64,000 bases of DNA from Aspergillus flavus (lineage: Eukaryota > Ascomycota > Eurotiomycetes > Eurotiales > Aspergillaceae): NCBI RefSeq assembly GCF_009017415.1, contig NC_092410.1:992001-1056000 (forward strand), given 5' to 3'. How positions within the stretch are numbered: the first letter of the stretch is position 1; the number at the start of each line of letters is the position of its first letter. The notes beneath the pieces are model-generated. The model ran no database searches. It saw nothing but the letters and a program-made list of their open reading frames with translations, and was not told where the DNA came from. This document shows positions 49,149-61,043 of this stretch, piece by piece. Position numbers and translations under genes: made by a program.

Positions 49149-51296
49149 CTACAATTTCGGCTGAGTCTGATCCTGTCCCTGGGAGACTAAACCTGCTTCT
49201 ATAGCCTTGATCTGCAGAGCCAGGAATTTAGAATAGATACGGCATAGAGCTAGGTTTCCTCCATGGAACCAGAAGCCCGGGTGACCGGAGGGTCGCCACA
49301 TCTGTATTACTGTTAGTATTGCAAGTTGTGCTGACAATATGCTTACTGAGTGTATGGTAGGGTAGAGGAAAGGGTAAACCGTAAGCGTAAGATGAGCAAG
49401 AGAACGTACCGCATTAACCTCTCCTTCCTCATCAAGATCCCAAACATCCTTGCACCGGTCTGCGACTGTATCACCTAGAATCTTGCGGACGGTGGTCCGC
49501 ATGTTATCGTATCCGGTAGCAAGGACGACTATGTCTGCTTCAAGAGAGCTGCCGTCTTCCAGGATCAGACTATGCTCATTGAAGCCAGTGATTCCCTTGG
49601 GACTACGCTTGACCTTGATCTTGCCGTCGGCAATGAGCGGACTACATCCGACGTCAATGTAGTAACCTCCGCCTCGAGTCATGTATGCGCGGGAGATGCC
49701 GGCGCCGTCTACGCCGAAGTCGAGCTCAAAACCTGCTTTTTGGAGGCCCTCCAAGATGTCTCTTTCCGCAGCGTATGCCCTCTTTGTGAAGTGAACGGCG
49801 AGCGCGAATTGAACTGGGTATGGGAGGCTTTCTGACATGATGTCGGCTTCTTCTGTTGGTGGTCTTTTACAATTTACTATGTTAGTGTAATAACCTTTAT
49901 AGCTTTTAAGGAGATCCGTACCCGTTGTCTTCGTGCAGGCCCTCGTGCATCATAAAGACACCCTTCTCTGCTGTGATGACATACGTTCCACTTCTTTGGA
50001 GCATTGTTACTTGTGCACCGTTCTCGTAGAAGTTCTGAGCAATGTCGTGTCCGCTGTTCCCAGTACCTACGACGACAACTTTCTTTCCTCTAACGTCATG
50101 CTTGGATGCATCGTCGTGTTGGCTACCGTGGTATACTTGCCCCTTGAACTGGGGTTGTCCTGGGAAAGTCGGAACCTTTGGTTCACCGGAGTGACCGGTG
50201 CACCAGATGAGATGGCGTGGATGGAGGGTTCGCTCGGACCCATCACCTCGGGTTACAACCACTGACCATTGTGCTTTTGCGTCATCATATACCGCAGATT
50301 TGATACTGGTCTGGAGCCACACGTTCAGCTCCATGATGCTAGCATATGCTTCGAACCAGTCGCCAAGCTTATCTTTTGGGGTGAATTGCGGCCAGTTTTT
50401 TGGGAAAGGAAGGTACGCCATGTGAGTAAATTCTGCCGGATCGTGGGTTACTAGAGTCTGGAGTAACGTCTTATTAGCAGGGTTCTTGGACTACGGAGCA
50501 GTACCGAAACCAGGGCTTACCCTGTAGCGCTTTCTCCAGTTGTCGCCGATCCTCTCATTCCGGTCGACTATCAGGCAGGAAACACCGAGGGATTGAAGTC
50601 GGGCACCCATATTAAGACCAGCTTGACCTATAGCATAATATCAGCTATATCCATACTAAATGCCAGGCAGAGATTAATAAACACACCAGCGCCCACAACA
50701 AGTGTAGTAGGCTCCTCATCCATGAACTCGAGCTGTCTCTGGCGTCTTTCTAGCCAATTCCCTTGACTAAGACCTCCCGGCATTGTTTCGATAGTTCCTT
50801 CTGGTCTTTTTGATCCAAGAGGCTCCTCGAAGTCTTTAAACTCTTGTAACGAAGTGTAGATTGAGTAGGCTTTCCATGCTCCGGCGTCGTTCTGAGTGAG
50901 ACGAAGAACGCCGGTTCCGCGTCCGACACGGGTCTCAAAAAAGAACATGGAAGATATCCAGCTTAGGCCTTCCACTGGCCTGTCGAATGTGGGCTGAAAC
51001 TTGCCCTCATGTTGCAGACGGAAGGCCGAAAGTTGAGATCGTGGTTGATTCTGGCGAAGGTAGTCTTCAATGTTGTTGCAATTCTGAATCGTACGAAGGT
51101 CCCAAGCCAAGGCTAGCATGTCTCTCCACCAGGACTCTTGGTGAAAGAGCTCTGGGAGCTGCGAAAAGTCTCCACGGTTAAGGAGAACATCTAGATTCGC
51201 GATCCACTGTTGGGCAATTGCACGGGGTTCTAGGGATCTAGTCCTCGAAGGTGTCACGGGGAGCTTGATAACGTAATGATTTTGAGCAAGAGACAT
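49149..51296 (-). CDS. Flavin-containing monooxygenase with N-terminal NTF2-like domain
   Basis: Five exons: 50687..51296, 50521..50627, 49922..50457, 49410..49863 and 49149..49301; 619 aa. Residues ~20-165 form a SnoaL/NTF2-like domain (L-L-N-R-G-D-F-S-Q-L-P-E-L-F). The FAD motif G-A-G-Q-A-G is assembled across intron 1 near 202-207. F-T-H-M-A-Y-L-P-F-P and the NADP motif G-T-G-N-S-G-H-D (about 345) follow, then the late A-T-G-Y-D motif typical of FMO/BVMO proteins. It should use NADPH and O2 to oxygenate a small organic substrate. This NTF2-FMO layout is common in fungi. It is divergent from a secreted Cu-only SOD and shares a promoter with a strong inverted repeat. The substrate is unknown. 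Confidence 0.9.
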
Positions 51297-52544
51297 TGTG
51301 AAACTAGAATCGGCTCCACAACCGCAAACTCTCCGCTCTGGTCAACGAAAGATAATTTGGGTTAAGGTCGTATAAATGTCTGATAGAATTGTGTTCTTCG
51401 ACGCGACTCTGGCAGAAGCCTGGCCAGAAGGTCCTCTTTATACAGCATCGCTGCGGGATTCGAGGGAAACTGGACCGAGATAGGGCGATCTGCGCTGTCT
51501 CTGAGGGGGATTTGCATAGCTGGAGCGAAGTCCGATAGAATCATAGAACCCAAGTCGGCAGAAGTCCGTAAAGACGATAAGATGTGGGGTATGAAGAACT
51601 TCCCCGGAACAAAGGGAGCCGAGAGGGCTAATGGTAGGTTTGCCGAGAGTGGTGCAGGAGGTAGAAAAGCTGAATCATTCGCACTTTGAAAATCGCATGA
51701 ATTCCCCCTTTCAGTAGTTCTTGACTGGTGTTTCCTTACGTATCTTTGCCTGCCAGATTAGGTGACTGTAACCGCTTTCAAGGTTTCTACTTGTCGAAGC
51801 CCCTGGAGTGGGGGCCTCAGTACATGGCAAAGAATGATTGAGCGTTATTGATGTGCTAATGCAAGCCACAAAGAGATGGCAAGCCCGGCATTGTCTGGTT
51901 CGTCCCGTTATTTTCGTTGATTGTTCGTTGGTTTCGTGAGAGGGTAATAATGCTGACAGCCTGACAGCAGTTAAATTGCATAAGGAACCATTGACAACGA
52001 GGGACCCAAAGGATGGAAATCGAACCAACAACGGGAGTCACCTGTTAGCCAGTCACCTGTTCGGACAGGTGACTGGCAGGTGACTGCTGATGCTCAACTC
52101 CTTCATTAAATGAAATTGTCTTGGAAAGGAGACGTCCTTGTGTAACGAAATGAAATGGTCTTAATAAAAACAATGCACTGCGGAATGGGTTGGCCCTTCC
52201 TCCCATGACCAATTGCAAAGGAATGACAGAGATTTGAGAATGAACTACGGATGAGGTGTCTGAGGAAAGAGCCTTCCTTGGTTGCTTGATGGCAACACGA
52301 GCGCTCTTACGTTACGCTGTTAGCCGCTCAAAGAGGCACAGCCCTGTCCTATATAAGATTCAGATCGGCTGGGGCGCCGTCTCGTATCCCGCACATTGTT
52401 TGTTACACTCATTTGCCTAATAATAGCAACACTTCATCTCTTCCCATAGCCTCTTGACAAACTCCAGCTTGTTATATATTAAATAGCTCTATCCGCTTCT
52501 CCGAAGAAATAGACGCAATACGCCTTTGTCACATTTCGAACAAA
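51297..52544. promoter_or_regulatory. Divergent promoter, NTF2-FMO / Cu-only SOD
   Basis: A 1.25-kb bidirectional region. It holds the nested inverted repeat at 52036..52085 and a TATATAAG box at about 52350 (some 190 bp upstream of the SOD start). A pyrimidine/AT-rich leader at 52380-52540 follows. No gene seen. Confidence 0.6.
52036..52085. repeat. Nested inverted repeat with four CACCTG/CAGGTG E-boxes
   Basis: Outer arms AGTCACCT (52036..52043) and AGGTGACT (52078..52085) are 8 bp. Inner arms GCCAGTCACCTGT (52048..52060) and ACAGGTGACTGGC (52065..52077) are 13 bp. The spacer is TCGG. Only a GTTA bulge on the left separates outer from inner arm. Each arm copy carries CACCTG or its complement CAGGTG. 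It could be a paired binding site for a dimeric regulator, or a hairpin if transcribed. Confidence 0.9.
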
Positions 52545-53199
52545 ATGTTGACCAAATCCCTCTTCGCAGGCGCAGCCCTAGGCCTTTCCCTTTCATCGGC
52601 AGTTGCCCACGAGGCCCCTGTCGTCGAAGGCAACGAGCCCCAAACCGTGTACGAAGCTGTTCTCCAGGACAAAGACAACACCACTGTTCGAGGAACGTTC
52701 ACTACCCATGGTGCTGAGGATGGAATTGGGATTCAATTTCGTGTCGCTCTTACTGGAGTTCCAAAAGATACATTTTTAAGTTCGTGCATACTGGCTGTGG
52801 ACTGACTAACAATAAGACTTACGCGTGTCAAACGTAGACTATCACATTCACGACAACCCGGTGCCGAAAGATGGCAACTGCTATGCCACCGGTGGACACC
52901 TGGATCCTTACAAGCGCGGTGACCAGCCTCCTTGCAATACAACCGTACCTCAGACATGTCAAGTCGGCGACATAAGCGGAAAACATGGACCTGTCTGGAC
53001 TGCCGATGGCAACTTCGAAGTCTTGTACAGGGACTTCTTCCTTTCGAATGTGGAAGACACTATCGCCTTTTTCGGTAACCGCTCGGTCGTTGTCCATCTG
53101 CCTGATAACAAAAGGATCAACTGTGGTAACTTCCACCTGGTGTCCGATGGGGAGGAGAAGAAGAAGAAGGAAGAGGCGAAGGAAGACCAGGGTTGTTGA
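52545..53199 (+). CDS. Secreted Cu-only superoxide dismutase-like protein
   Basis: Two exons, 52545..52779 and 52838..53199; 198 aa. A signal peptide spans about 1-21 (K-S-L-F-A-G-A-A-L-G-L-S-L-S-S-A-V-A-H). Candidate copper ligands are His81 and His83 (Y-H-I-H), His99 (G-G-H) and His165 (V-V-V-H). Cysteines C93, C111 and C119 lie in the same region. The pattern G-N-C-Y-A-T-G-G-H-L-D-P-Y and the lack of a zinc-loop and electrostatic loop match fungal Cu-only SODs that work at the cell surface and convert superoxide to peroxide. The C terminus is Glu/Lys-rich and ends G-C, without a clear GPI-attachment hydrophobic tail. Secretion is thus likely, anchoring uncertain. Confidence 0.88.
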
Positions 53200-53815
53200 T
53201 AAGACGTGCCTTTCTTGCTAATCATACGTCTAGCTTTGATTCTAGTTGGGTATCTCGGTCTCAGCTATGGATGATTGCTTGTCAGATCGCTTTACGGTTT
53301 AACTTCTCCTGTGTTGTCGGTAAAACCAAGTCTAATAATAGTGATAATTCATTGGAATTTCGGATTTGTCCTTTTCCATTTCTGTTTTCAAGTTGTTACC
53401 TATATACAATTGCGAGGCTTTGTTGCCTAAAAAATTCCTAATAGCGTTTCTAAGGATGTCTTAGGCCTCCCAAGCACGAGTCCAGCGGACTAACATCCTG
53501 GAACATGACATCCCTCGCTCCACACAGAGTGGCGGTAGATGTTGCTGGATGGAAAGCCTTATGCCCTTTTCAAAGGACGTACTTTTGCGCAGCTGCATTT
53601 TGGATAAGAGCTTGCCCTTTTCAAGGTTGTCGCAAGAACCCTAATCAGTTTTCAACTTTGTTCTACAGGAACAATAGAAACTGACCGCAACCGGAGGCGG
53701 CTGCCGACGGAATGTAGCCGGTAACATGGCCGTTTCGTAACTTAGGCGTGCGGCGCTGTCTAGTCCCCACAGCCCTAGTAATCTGACATCAGGACCGGGT
53801 TTAACCAGTATGGTC
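53200..53815. other. Convergent intergenic region
   Basis: 3' regions of the SOD gene (plus) and qutR (minus). The minus frame 53641..53907 is an out-of-frame shadow of the qutR end plus its 3' region. No gene seen. Confidence 0.5.
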
Positions 53816-56646
53816 TCAGGTAGGCTGTCCATCCAAGCTTTCAAGCCTGCTTTGAATTGCATTCTGGTCATCTTGTCCCTCTTCTGCCTTATATTCTTGG
53901 AGTACAATAGTCCGCATTAGACGCCGAGGGGCGCGACGCCCCGTGAAGAGCTCGAATTGGGCGAATCCTTGCTCTGGAAGGACATCAAGGCCGTCCAACG
54001 CAACCCAACCGCGGTGAGAAAGAGCTCGCATTTGCTTTACCAACGGGGTATCGAGGGGCTTATAAGCCAGCTAAATGACGGTCAACAGTCTATCCAGGCA
54101 GACCTGCAAATATCTTAACAATGGATTTAAATAAGGAAATTGCTTACCTCGACCACAACTCCCCCGGTAGGGCTTCCAAGCCACTGAGAGGGTATCCTAA
54201 AGTTGGGGGCTGGCTGACCCCCGATGCTGTGTGCTGGTATGCATGAACATATCACGGTTGGGGGGTTGTAGTTAGCAGGCCAAGTATCTTGTAGTGAGCG
54301 TAGAACATGAACGGTCGAGTGAGTCGTTGGCGCGTTGTTGCTATGCGTAGGGAGGTTTTGTCGGTTGTAATGGTATGCTAGCTTCTCGGCACTGGCAAAG
54401 GTACGGTTCCATACGAATATGTTCTGCACACCCAAGTGGATCATAGAGTATACGGCAGCACGAGCCATACCACCTGAACCAATGACTAGGCCAGTAGATG
54501 ACGGACGAATTGCGTTGGCAGGTGAAAGTCCCCGTCGAAGGCAATTGCAGATGCCAATCCAATCAGTGTTGTCTCCATGTAAGCCTTTTATCGGCCCTGC
54601 CCGGCTTTTCTCCAAATATAAGGAGGACCCTTTGGAAACAAGAGCGGAATCCTCTAGATCCCGGATTGGTATCAGTGTATTAACGGCCCCTATTGCCCGG
54701 GCATGAGGGGACATTGAATGAAGGAGCGGGATAGCTTCTGTCTTGTAAGGCAGACTGACACTGGTTCCACCAAAGTTCGGGTTTGCTACCAACTCGTTCA
54801 GGCCTCGCAGAGATGGTGATTGGTGGAGACTATATACGTGTGGCATCCCACATGCCTTATACGCCGCATTGTGCATAGCTGGAGACAAACTGTAAGTTAC
54901 ATTGGCACCGAAAACGAAGAACTGCATCGGGTCCAGAGCGAAGGAAGCATAGAGTGCTTCTTGTGCCTCACGTAACGTGAGGCAAGGCAGGTTCTTCGTT
55001 TGGGTTTCAGGCAGCAGGGCTTCATTAATCACGGGGGTCAATATCGGGTTAAAACAGCAAGACAGCCGACCCAACGAGCCTGAATTGTAAGCTATAAGCG
55101 GCAACTGCGGGCCAGGGAGAGCTTGGATACGATGACGGAAGCGTTGGACAGCGTGGTTATCGTCCATTGATGATGCCGGCTGTGTCAATCGAACTATATC
55201 GCATCCGAGTCGTTTGGCGCGTTCGTACAGCTCTAGGTAGACAGGACCGTCCCAGCCTTGCTCAACATATTGGACAGAAGCAAAATGCCCAATGACTTTG
55301 CTTGACCCCTTTGCAGCGATGATTTGCGATAAAACACCGTCATCATAAGACAGGTCAACCGTTATGAAGTCAGGAGCCAATCGTAAACCATGGTGCATCA
55401 GATTCAAATAGGCGGTACTCGAACAGTGCAACGGCTCGTTATGCGGTGATGCTGAGCCAACCAGGCCTACATCGCTTTCAACATGGTATATCAGAGGGAC
55501 AACAATGTTGCGCCGAATGGTAGCCATAGTTTGGCTAATCCTATCCGCAAGGGTCGACTCGAGCCCTAAACGGGAGGAAGGGCCTTCTGTGACATCGATC
55601 TTTAGCTCGAAGGCATCTGCAGTCGATTCCAAATCCTCAATATTGAGATCCCTGGTGAAAAGAGTGGAAATAGGTACAGATACAGCGTAAGTAAAGACCC
55701 GCGTTTCGACAGGTTGCGTAGAGAGTGGGAACGATGCATGTTGGTTACTCAGGTCGGTAGCATTCCCAGTAGCGAAAGCAATGAAACGAACAAAATCACG
55801 TTGCAACCGTTTAAGAGTCAGAAATGGCGTGAATGTTTGAGAGCGTTGATCTACTTCAAGCTCAAGTTGTGAATGATGCTGGCCGTTTTTCCCTAAAGTG
55901 AGATCTCCATGGCCGGTTTCCGAGACATTGAAGAACTCAAGGTTTGAACACGCGCGATAGATAGGACCGGAAAGCTCAAGAAAACGGCGAACTTTATCCG
56001 TATCCCATGCTTGTAGATATGCTTGAATACTTTCCGGATCTCGAATGATATGGATGACAGGATGCGTCTTTGCATATTCCCTGAGGAGCATTTGCCCACT
56101 TCGCTCCATAGAACCTGGCCCGCAAGCGATGACCCACCCTTCTTTATGTTCCGATAGCATATTTTCCATAACTCTCGCTTCCTGTTGACGATACTCGGTA
56201 ATTCCACGTTCCTTCTTGAAAGAGGCACGTGAACGCCCTGTTACTTGCTGGAAATAGCGATCGGCATCAATTAAACGTCTTCCGGAAGTTGCTGCCAGGA
56301 TGACCGCAAGACTGGATTTGCCAGTGCCACGAATTCCAACTAGCACTATGGAAACGTTTGGTGCGAATTTCCTCTGTACCTGGAAGGGCCCGTCGAAGGA
56401 TACAGGTGACGCCCTACTGGAGTTCAGCTCACGCGAAGACGACTCTCTAGTAGCCTCTGCGGGCTCTGCCAGAGGGTAGGCGGTGATGATCGGGTACCCG
56501 ACATCTTTTCCAGAATTCAGTTCCGATGACAGATGTGAACTGGGGGTAGCACTTGGGTAGCGACCACTGTATGATAGTCTATTCCTTTCCTCAAGCCCTT
56601 CGATTTCGGATAATTTACGCTTTGGTGGTCTCACGAGTATAGACAT
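53816..56646 (-). CDS. qutR: QutR, repressor of quinate utilisation (AROM C-terminal domains)
   Basis: Two exons, 54148..56646 and 53816..54070; 917 aa. Domains in order are a shikimate-kinase-like domain (about 95-285, P-loop G-I-R-G-T-G-K-S at 104-111), a type I dehydroquinase-like domain (about 310-545) and a shikimate-dehydrogenase-like domain (about 575-917). This is the layout of A. nidulans QutR and N. crassa qa-1S, which derive from the last three AROM domains and repress the quinate genes by blocking the activator. The likely Schiff-base Lys of the dehydroquinase domain appears replaced by Arg486 (C-D-I-V-R-L). The dehydrogenase domain keeps Lys635 (P-Y-K) and G-D-N-T-D-W. It is divergent from a zinc-cluster gene and near qutE and qutG, which supports the assignment. 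Splicing restores L-A-Y-K-P-L-D-T-P-L. Confidence 0.93.
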
Positions 56647-57787
56647 ATTGTCACACCGAAGAAGTAGCGTCTATGTCTTCGGCGAGGAGGAGCATTCCTG
56701 GATTATGCGCGGCGTGGGTAACGAGATGGAGACATTGAACAAGGAATAGATGCTCGTCTGATGGCGAAATGTTAAAACCAGGTACTCGGTAAAAGAATTC
56801 ACTGTCAAAAGCTAGAATGACCGGGTGACGGCATGAGTGAGTCTGCCAGGGTTTAACGCGGCGTTGGGCGACTGCCTCCCGACCAAGAAAAATCAATCAA
56901 TGTACGATGGTGGTTGTGGAGGTGGAGGAAGAGCTAAGGGGACCTAATCGTGGGGAAGCGACAAAGTTGGCTTAGGGAGCCTTAGGGCCTCGGAGATTTG
57001 GATCCGTTGGAGGTTGCGGACAAATGCTCAGCCGTCAAAATTACCGCAACAGGATTTTATATTACCGTATTGCCTAGAACCATTCCAGGTGGCAATTACC
57101 CCGCGGGGATTAACCCACTCGGGCGGCATTTCCGAAAAAGCAGTAGTGAGATACGAATTATTACCGAGTCTTACGACCTGGTATGATAACATGGGCTTCT
57201 CTCATGCACGCATTGACTTGCGACTTCGGCATTCTTTTATATCAATTAATAGAAGATTTTCCGCGCTGGAAAAAGTGAGATGGGCGCTTACTGGGTCCTA
57301 TTCGCTAAGTTTATTTAGCGATCATGACTCGAAAGTCCAAGTGGAGAAGGTTAGATTACTAGTGCTGTGGTCCCCAGTGTTTTCAATCCGTTTACTTTGA
57401 TTCGGGGCAGGGCCATCGCCTGCTCCGTACTCTGTATTGACACTAAGCGCGGGTAAGCAATAGGGCCGCTTTCCCCAACTTCTACCGGCATACACTCGTT
57501 TTTCCTTTCTCCGCTTTTTCATTCTGTCCATATCTCAATTTTTGCTATCACCACCAAATTCGGATTGGTTACGCACAGATTCTAGTTCTAGTTGGACTAA
57601 GTGATCTAGCCTCGTTTGACAGCACGGGCTAGCTCATATTCCTTTTGTTCCCATTGCCCTGTGTGGTGGGGTGAATTGGAGCTCAATTTCTGCAAAGTCA
57701 TCTGCCGGCAAATGATACATCTCGGTTGCAACATCTGACGATGGACATGCGTCCAGAACAATCTAGTGTACTGCTATTTAGACGATC
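56647..57787. promoter_or_regulatory. Divergent promoter, qutR / Zn2Cys6 regulator
   Basis: A 1.14-kb bidirectional region. I looked for the Qa-1F/QutA palindrome GGRTAARYRYTTATCC and found only a half-like GGGTAAGC at about 57450. No gene seen. Confidence 0.45.
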
Positions 57788-60639
57788 ATGAGCAGCGACA
57801 TGCGCCAAGCCTCCGGCAGCAGCAAAGCTAAACGACGACTGATTGACGCCGACGACGATAACAGACCGAATACTGCTGCAGATGAGCATGCCTCTAACCC
57901 TAAGAGACAGCGGGTATCGCGCGCCTGCGACAGCTGTCGGTCAAAAAAAGATAAATGCGATGGGGTCCAACCAGTGTGTTCAACCTGTGCTTCACTGTCC
58001 AGGCCCTGCACATACAAGGCTAATCCCAAAAAGAGGGGCTTACCAACCGGCTATATTCGCACACTCGAATTGCTATGGGGTCTCGTGTTCTGCAAAATAA
58101 AGGGCAGTGAGGATGTGGTCCGCGCGTTGTTGAAGGCAGCCAATATGCCAAGTCATTTGTCTACGATGGGCAAAGAGGCTGAGGGATCCGACACACTTCT
58201 CTTCTCGTGGAAGAATAGTGCCGTCCTTAGAGATGTTGAGAGGATGCTGAGCTTGTTAGAGCAGCCGGAGGACGAGCAAGATAAAGAGCTACGAGCACCT
58301 GGAGACAATGATTCTCCTCAAGACGCTGAAGGCAGCAGTGTGCTCTCTTCCGATACCCTCGAGTGGTATATACCTGAAGGCCTAGGTGATGGAAGGGAGA
58401 GTTCGTTGGCTGCAGGGCCGTCACCCATCAAAACACCTACAATTGGAGCAACCGCCAAAAGCCATCTGACACGCAATACGCGAGACTCCGGCACCCAAAC
58501 ACCCTCCCCGAATGACGCGACGGAAGATCCTAGAATACTAGTCACTCATCCACCATCGCTGTCTCAGTCCATCCTTCATTCATCTGATAGTATTTCGAAA
58601 TACCCGCCTCGCCTCCCCTCTAATACTTGGGCATTGATTGACATATACTTTACATATACACAGTGTTGGTTTCCAATACTCGAAAAACATGATATCCTTC
58701 GCACTGCATTTCGTCACTCTGAGGATGACATCCCCGTTCCGGCTACGTCTGCTGGCTCTGGCAATCATGCGGCACTATGGGCAGTTCTAGCTCTTGCATC
58801 TATCCAGGAGGCCTCGATTACCGCAACCCGTCAACTGCCGCAAGCTCCGAGCGACCGGCCAAATCCTAAACAGCTGTACGCAACAGCCAAAAGTCTAATT
58901 CCTGGAGAAGAAGGTGCCTATGATATTGGTCATGTCCAAGCATTGCTGATCTTGTCACTTATCAAACTTGGTCAACAAGAGTGGGCAGCTGCATGGGTGC
59001 TTGTAGGACAGGCCGTTCGCATTTCACAGTGTCTGAGACTGGATCGCCCTCCCAGCACCCAATCGATTAATGGAGATGGGTTAAAGAGCTCGGGGCGAGC
59101 GAAACATGTGTTTTTAGGCTGCTTTGTGCTTGAGACTATAGTTGCGATGCAAACTGACCAAACCCCGTCATTGCGCAAGAGTGACCTGATGAAGATTGGC
59201 CCAATTAATGAAGATGGTCTGGAAGAATGGCATCCTTGGGAAGATCAAACTGGCCTTCGTCCGGTCGGGTTATCACGAGGCAATTTCCATCGCGGGCCGC
59301 TCCATGCATTGAGTACTTTTAACCGACTTGTCTCGTTGATATGCATTCTGAACGACCTGTGCTGTTTCAAGCAATCTATGACTAGCTCTGCCTCACAGCT
59401 AGATGTGCTGGAACGCCAACTACAAATCTATATCTCGGCTCTTCCTAAAAGTTATCGTGTTGATGTGCAAGCGAACTCAGCGAAGCCAGCTTCACCTCAC
59501 ATCTTTGGACTCGAGATGATGTATGAAGGCGTCGTTGCTACTCTGAGTTTGCAGTTCGCAGTCCAGAAAAACGACACCAACGTACAAGAGGCGGTACACA
59601 AGGGGCGCGCCACAGAAAGCTCAAAAAAATTACTATTATTACTTCAAACGTATATGGAGACTTACAGTCTCTCTGCCACTTTCCCTACCTTTGGTATGGT
59701 TCTCTCGCTTAGCGCGCCCCAAGAGGCCGAAACACGCAATTCGCCTTTATTGTTTGATCTTGACTCTGGCTTAAAGCAGAAATTGCGATCCTTTACCTCA
59801 CATCTCGCGACTGTGTGGCTTGTCCAAGAGAAGGCCACGTCGGGTGTACGTATGACAATGACGCCAAGTGTGCCATCGATGTCCGCAACCCAGCGACCAC
59901 GAAGCCTGACTAATCCAACCTCGGCTGATCAGAATTCTTTCCACCTTTCTGAGATACCAATCCCGGGTAATGCAACAAGGAGAGCTGGGGCAATAGACAG
60001 TACACACCTAGACATTAGTGCAGCTGATCCACTTCTTTCGAACTCCTGGATGCGAACGGCATCAAATGCCGAGGACAATGCAGCATTGTCTTTACCAACA
60101 CCTGCCTCATCGGTGAATATTAACCGGGGAGTAACGGAAACGTTACAGCAAGCCTCTCAACCGAGGGAGCCTACTTCTCATAGGCAGCACGCTTCAATAT
60201 CTTCATCCACAAGGCCGATAAACGGAGCGGCTTCGTTACCAGACCTGAATTCGTTCCAGCCTTTACAATATCAAACTCCATACAGTGAACAGAATACTAA
60301 TATTGGGTCCTTTCTTGACATGGACGGATACGGGTCTCTCCACCGACCGCGGATCGCCCCCGATCTTGATGCATTATTTGATGAGTTAGCATCGTTGGAT
60401 GGTACCGAAAAGTGAGTAGCCCTGATACTCGTTGTAGTTGCAAAATCGCTGACGTGGACTGCAGCGCGGATAATCAGCCAGAGTTCATGCAAAACTTAGG
60501 ATTTGTTCCAGACGCGGGAATTCCGGAACTATATTCATATTCGAGTCAAGTAGAGCCTTTTCTCCTGGCCCAAACACAGCAATTGCCAATGCCCGACCCT
60601 CCGGGGGGTGCTACCACAGGAGTCTCAACTGGTAATTGA
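57788..60639 (+). CDS. Zn2Cys6 transcription factor, acr-2-like, in the QutA position
   Basis: Two exons, 57788..60411 and 60465..60639; 932 aa. The zinc cluster is C47-x2-C50-x6-C57-x6-C64-x2-C67-x6-C74, followed by P-K-K-R-G-L-P-T-G-Y-I-R-T-L-E-L. The stretch W-G-L-V-F-x-K-I and A-A-N-M-P-S-H-L-S-T-M-G-K closely recalls Neurospora acr-2 (acriflavine sensitivity regulator). QutA/Qa-1F share only the P-K-K-R-G/G-Y-I-R-T-L-E-L part. A fungal-specific TF domain follows (about 280-640), and intron 1 lies near the end, restoring L-D-G-T-E-N-A-D-N-Q-P-E-F. By position, between qutR and qutE, one would expect the activator qutA; by sequence I lean to an acr-2-type protein. It should bind DNA as a dimer in the nucleus. 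Confidence 0.85.
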
Positions 60640-61043
60640 ACCACAAACTTAATGTTGGATAGTACCAGGTGAATCCCAGGACAAACTCAGAAGGTTTTGA
60701 CACCTTGGGTGTTCTGGCTTGTTCATCTGTTAGATATGCCCCACTGGTGGCATTTGATTCAAAGCACCATCTCATGGGCTGGTCCTTGTAGTGCGATAGC
60801 TACCCAGCAAAGGGCTATGAAGAGTTTATGCATAGCGTTTTACCCTTACTTCTAATTCTTCGATTGTATATATTAAGGCGTATATAATTTGCGATTGGTG
60901 CATGGTGACAGAAATGAATGGACGACCTAACCGATGTTCGCATTGAGCAACCTTTGCAATGGAACATCTACACATTATACTTTACATCAACACTTATCAA
61001 GCGGAGAACCTTTTTTTTTCTATGAAGCTTCTGTAACTGACAC
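60640..61043. other. Convergent intergenic region
   Basis: 3' regions of the zinc-cluster gene and qutE; a T-run at about 61010. No gene seen. Confidence 0.5.

Noticed and set aside
53641..53907. Minus-strand frame resembling a piece of a fungal transcription factor
   Set aside because: Its first third is the qutR C-terminal coding sequence read in another frame; the rest is 3' region.
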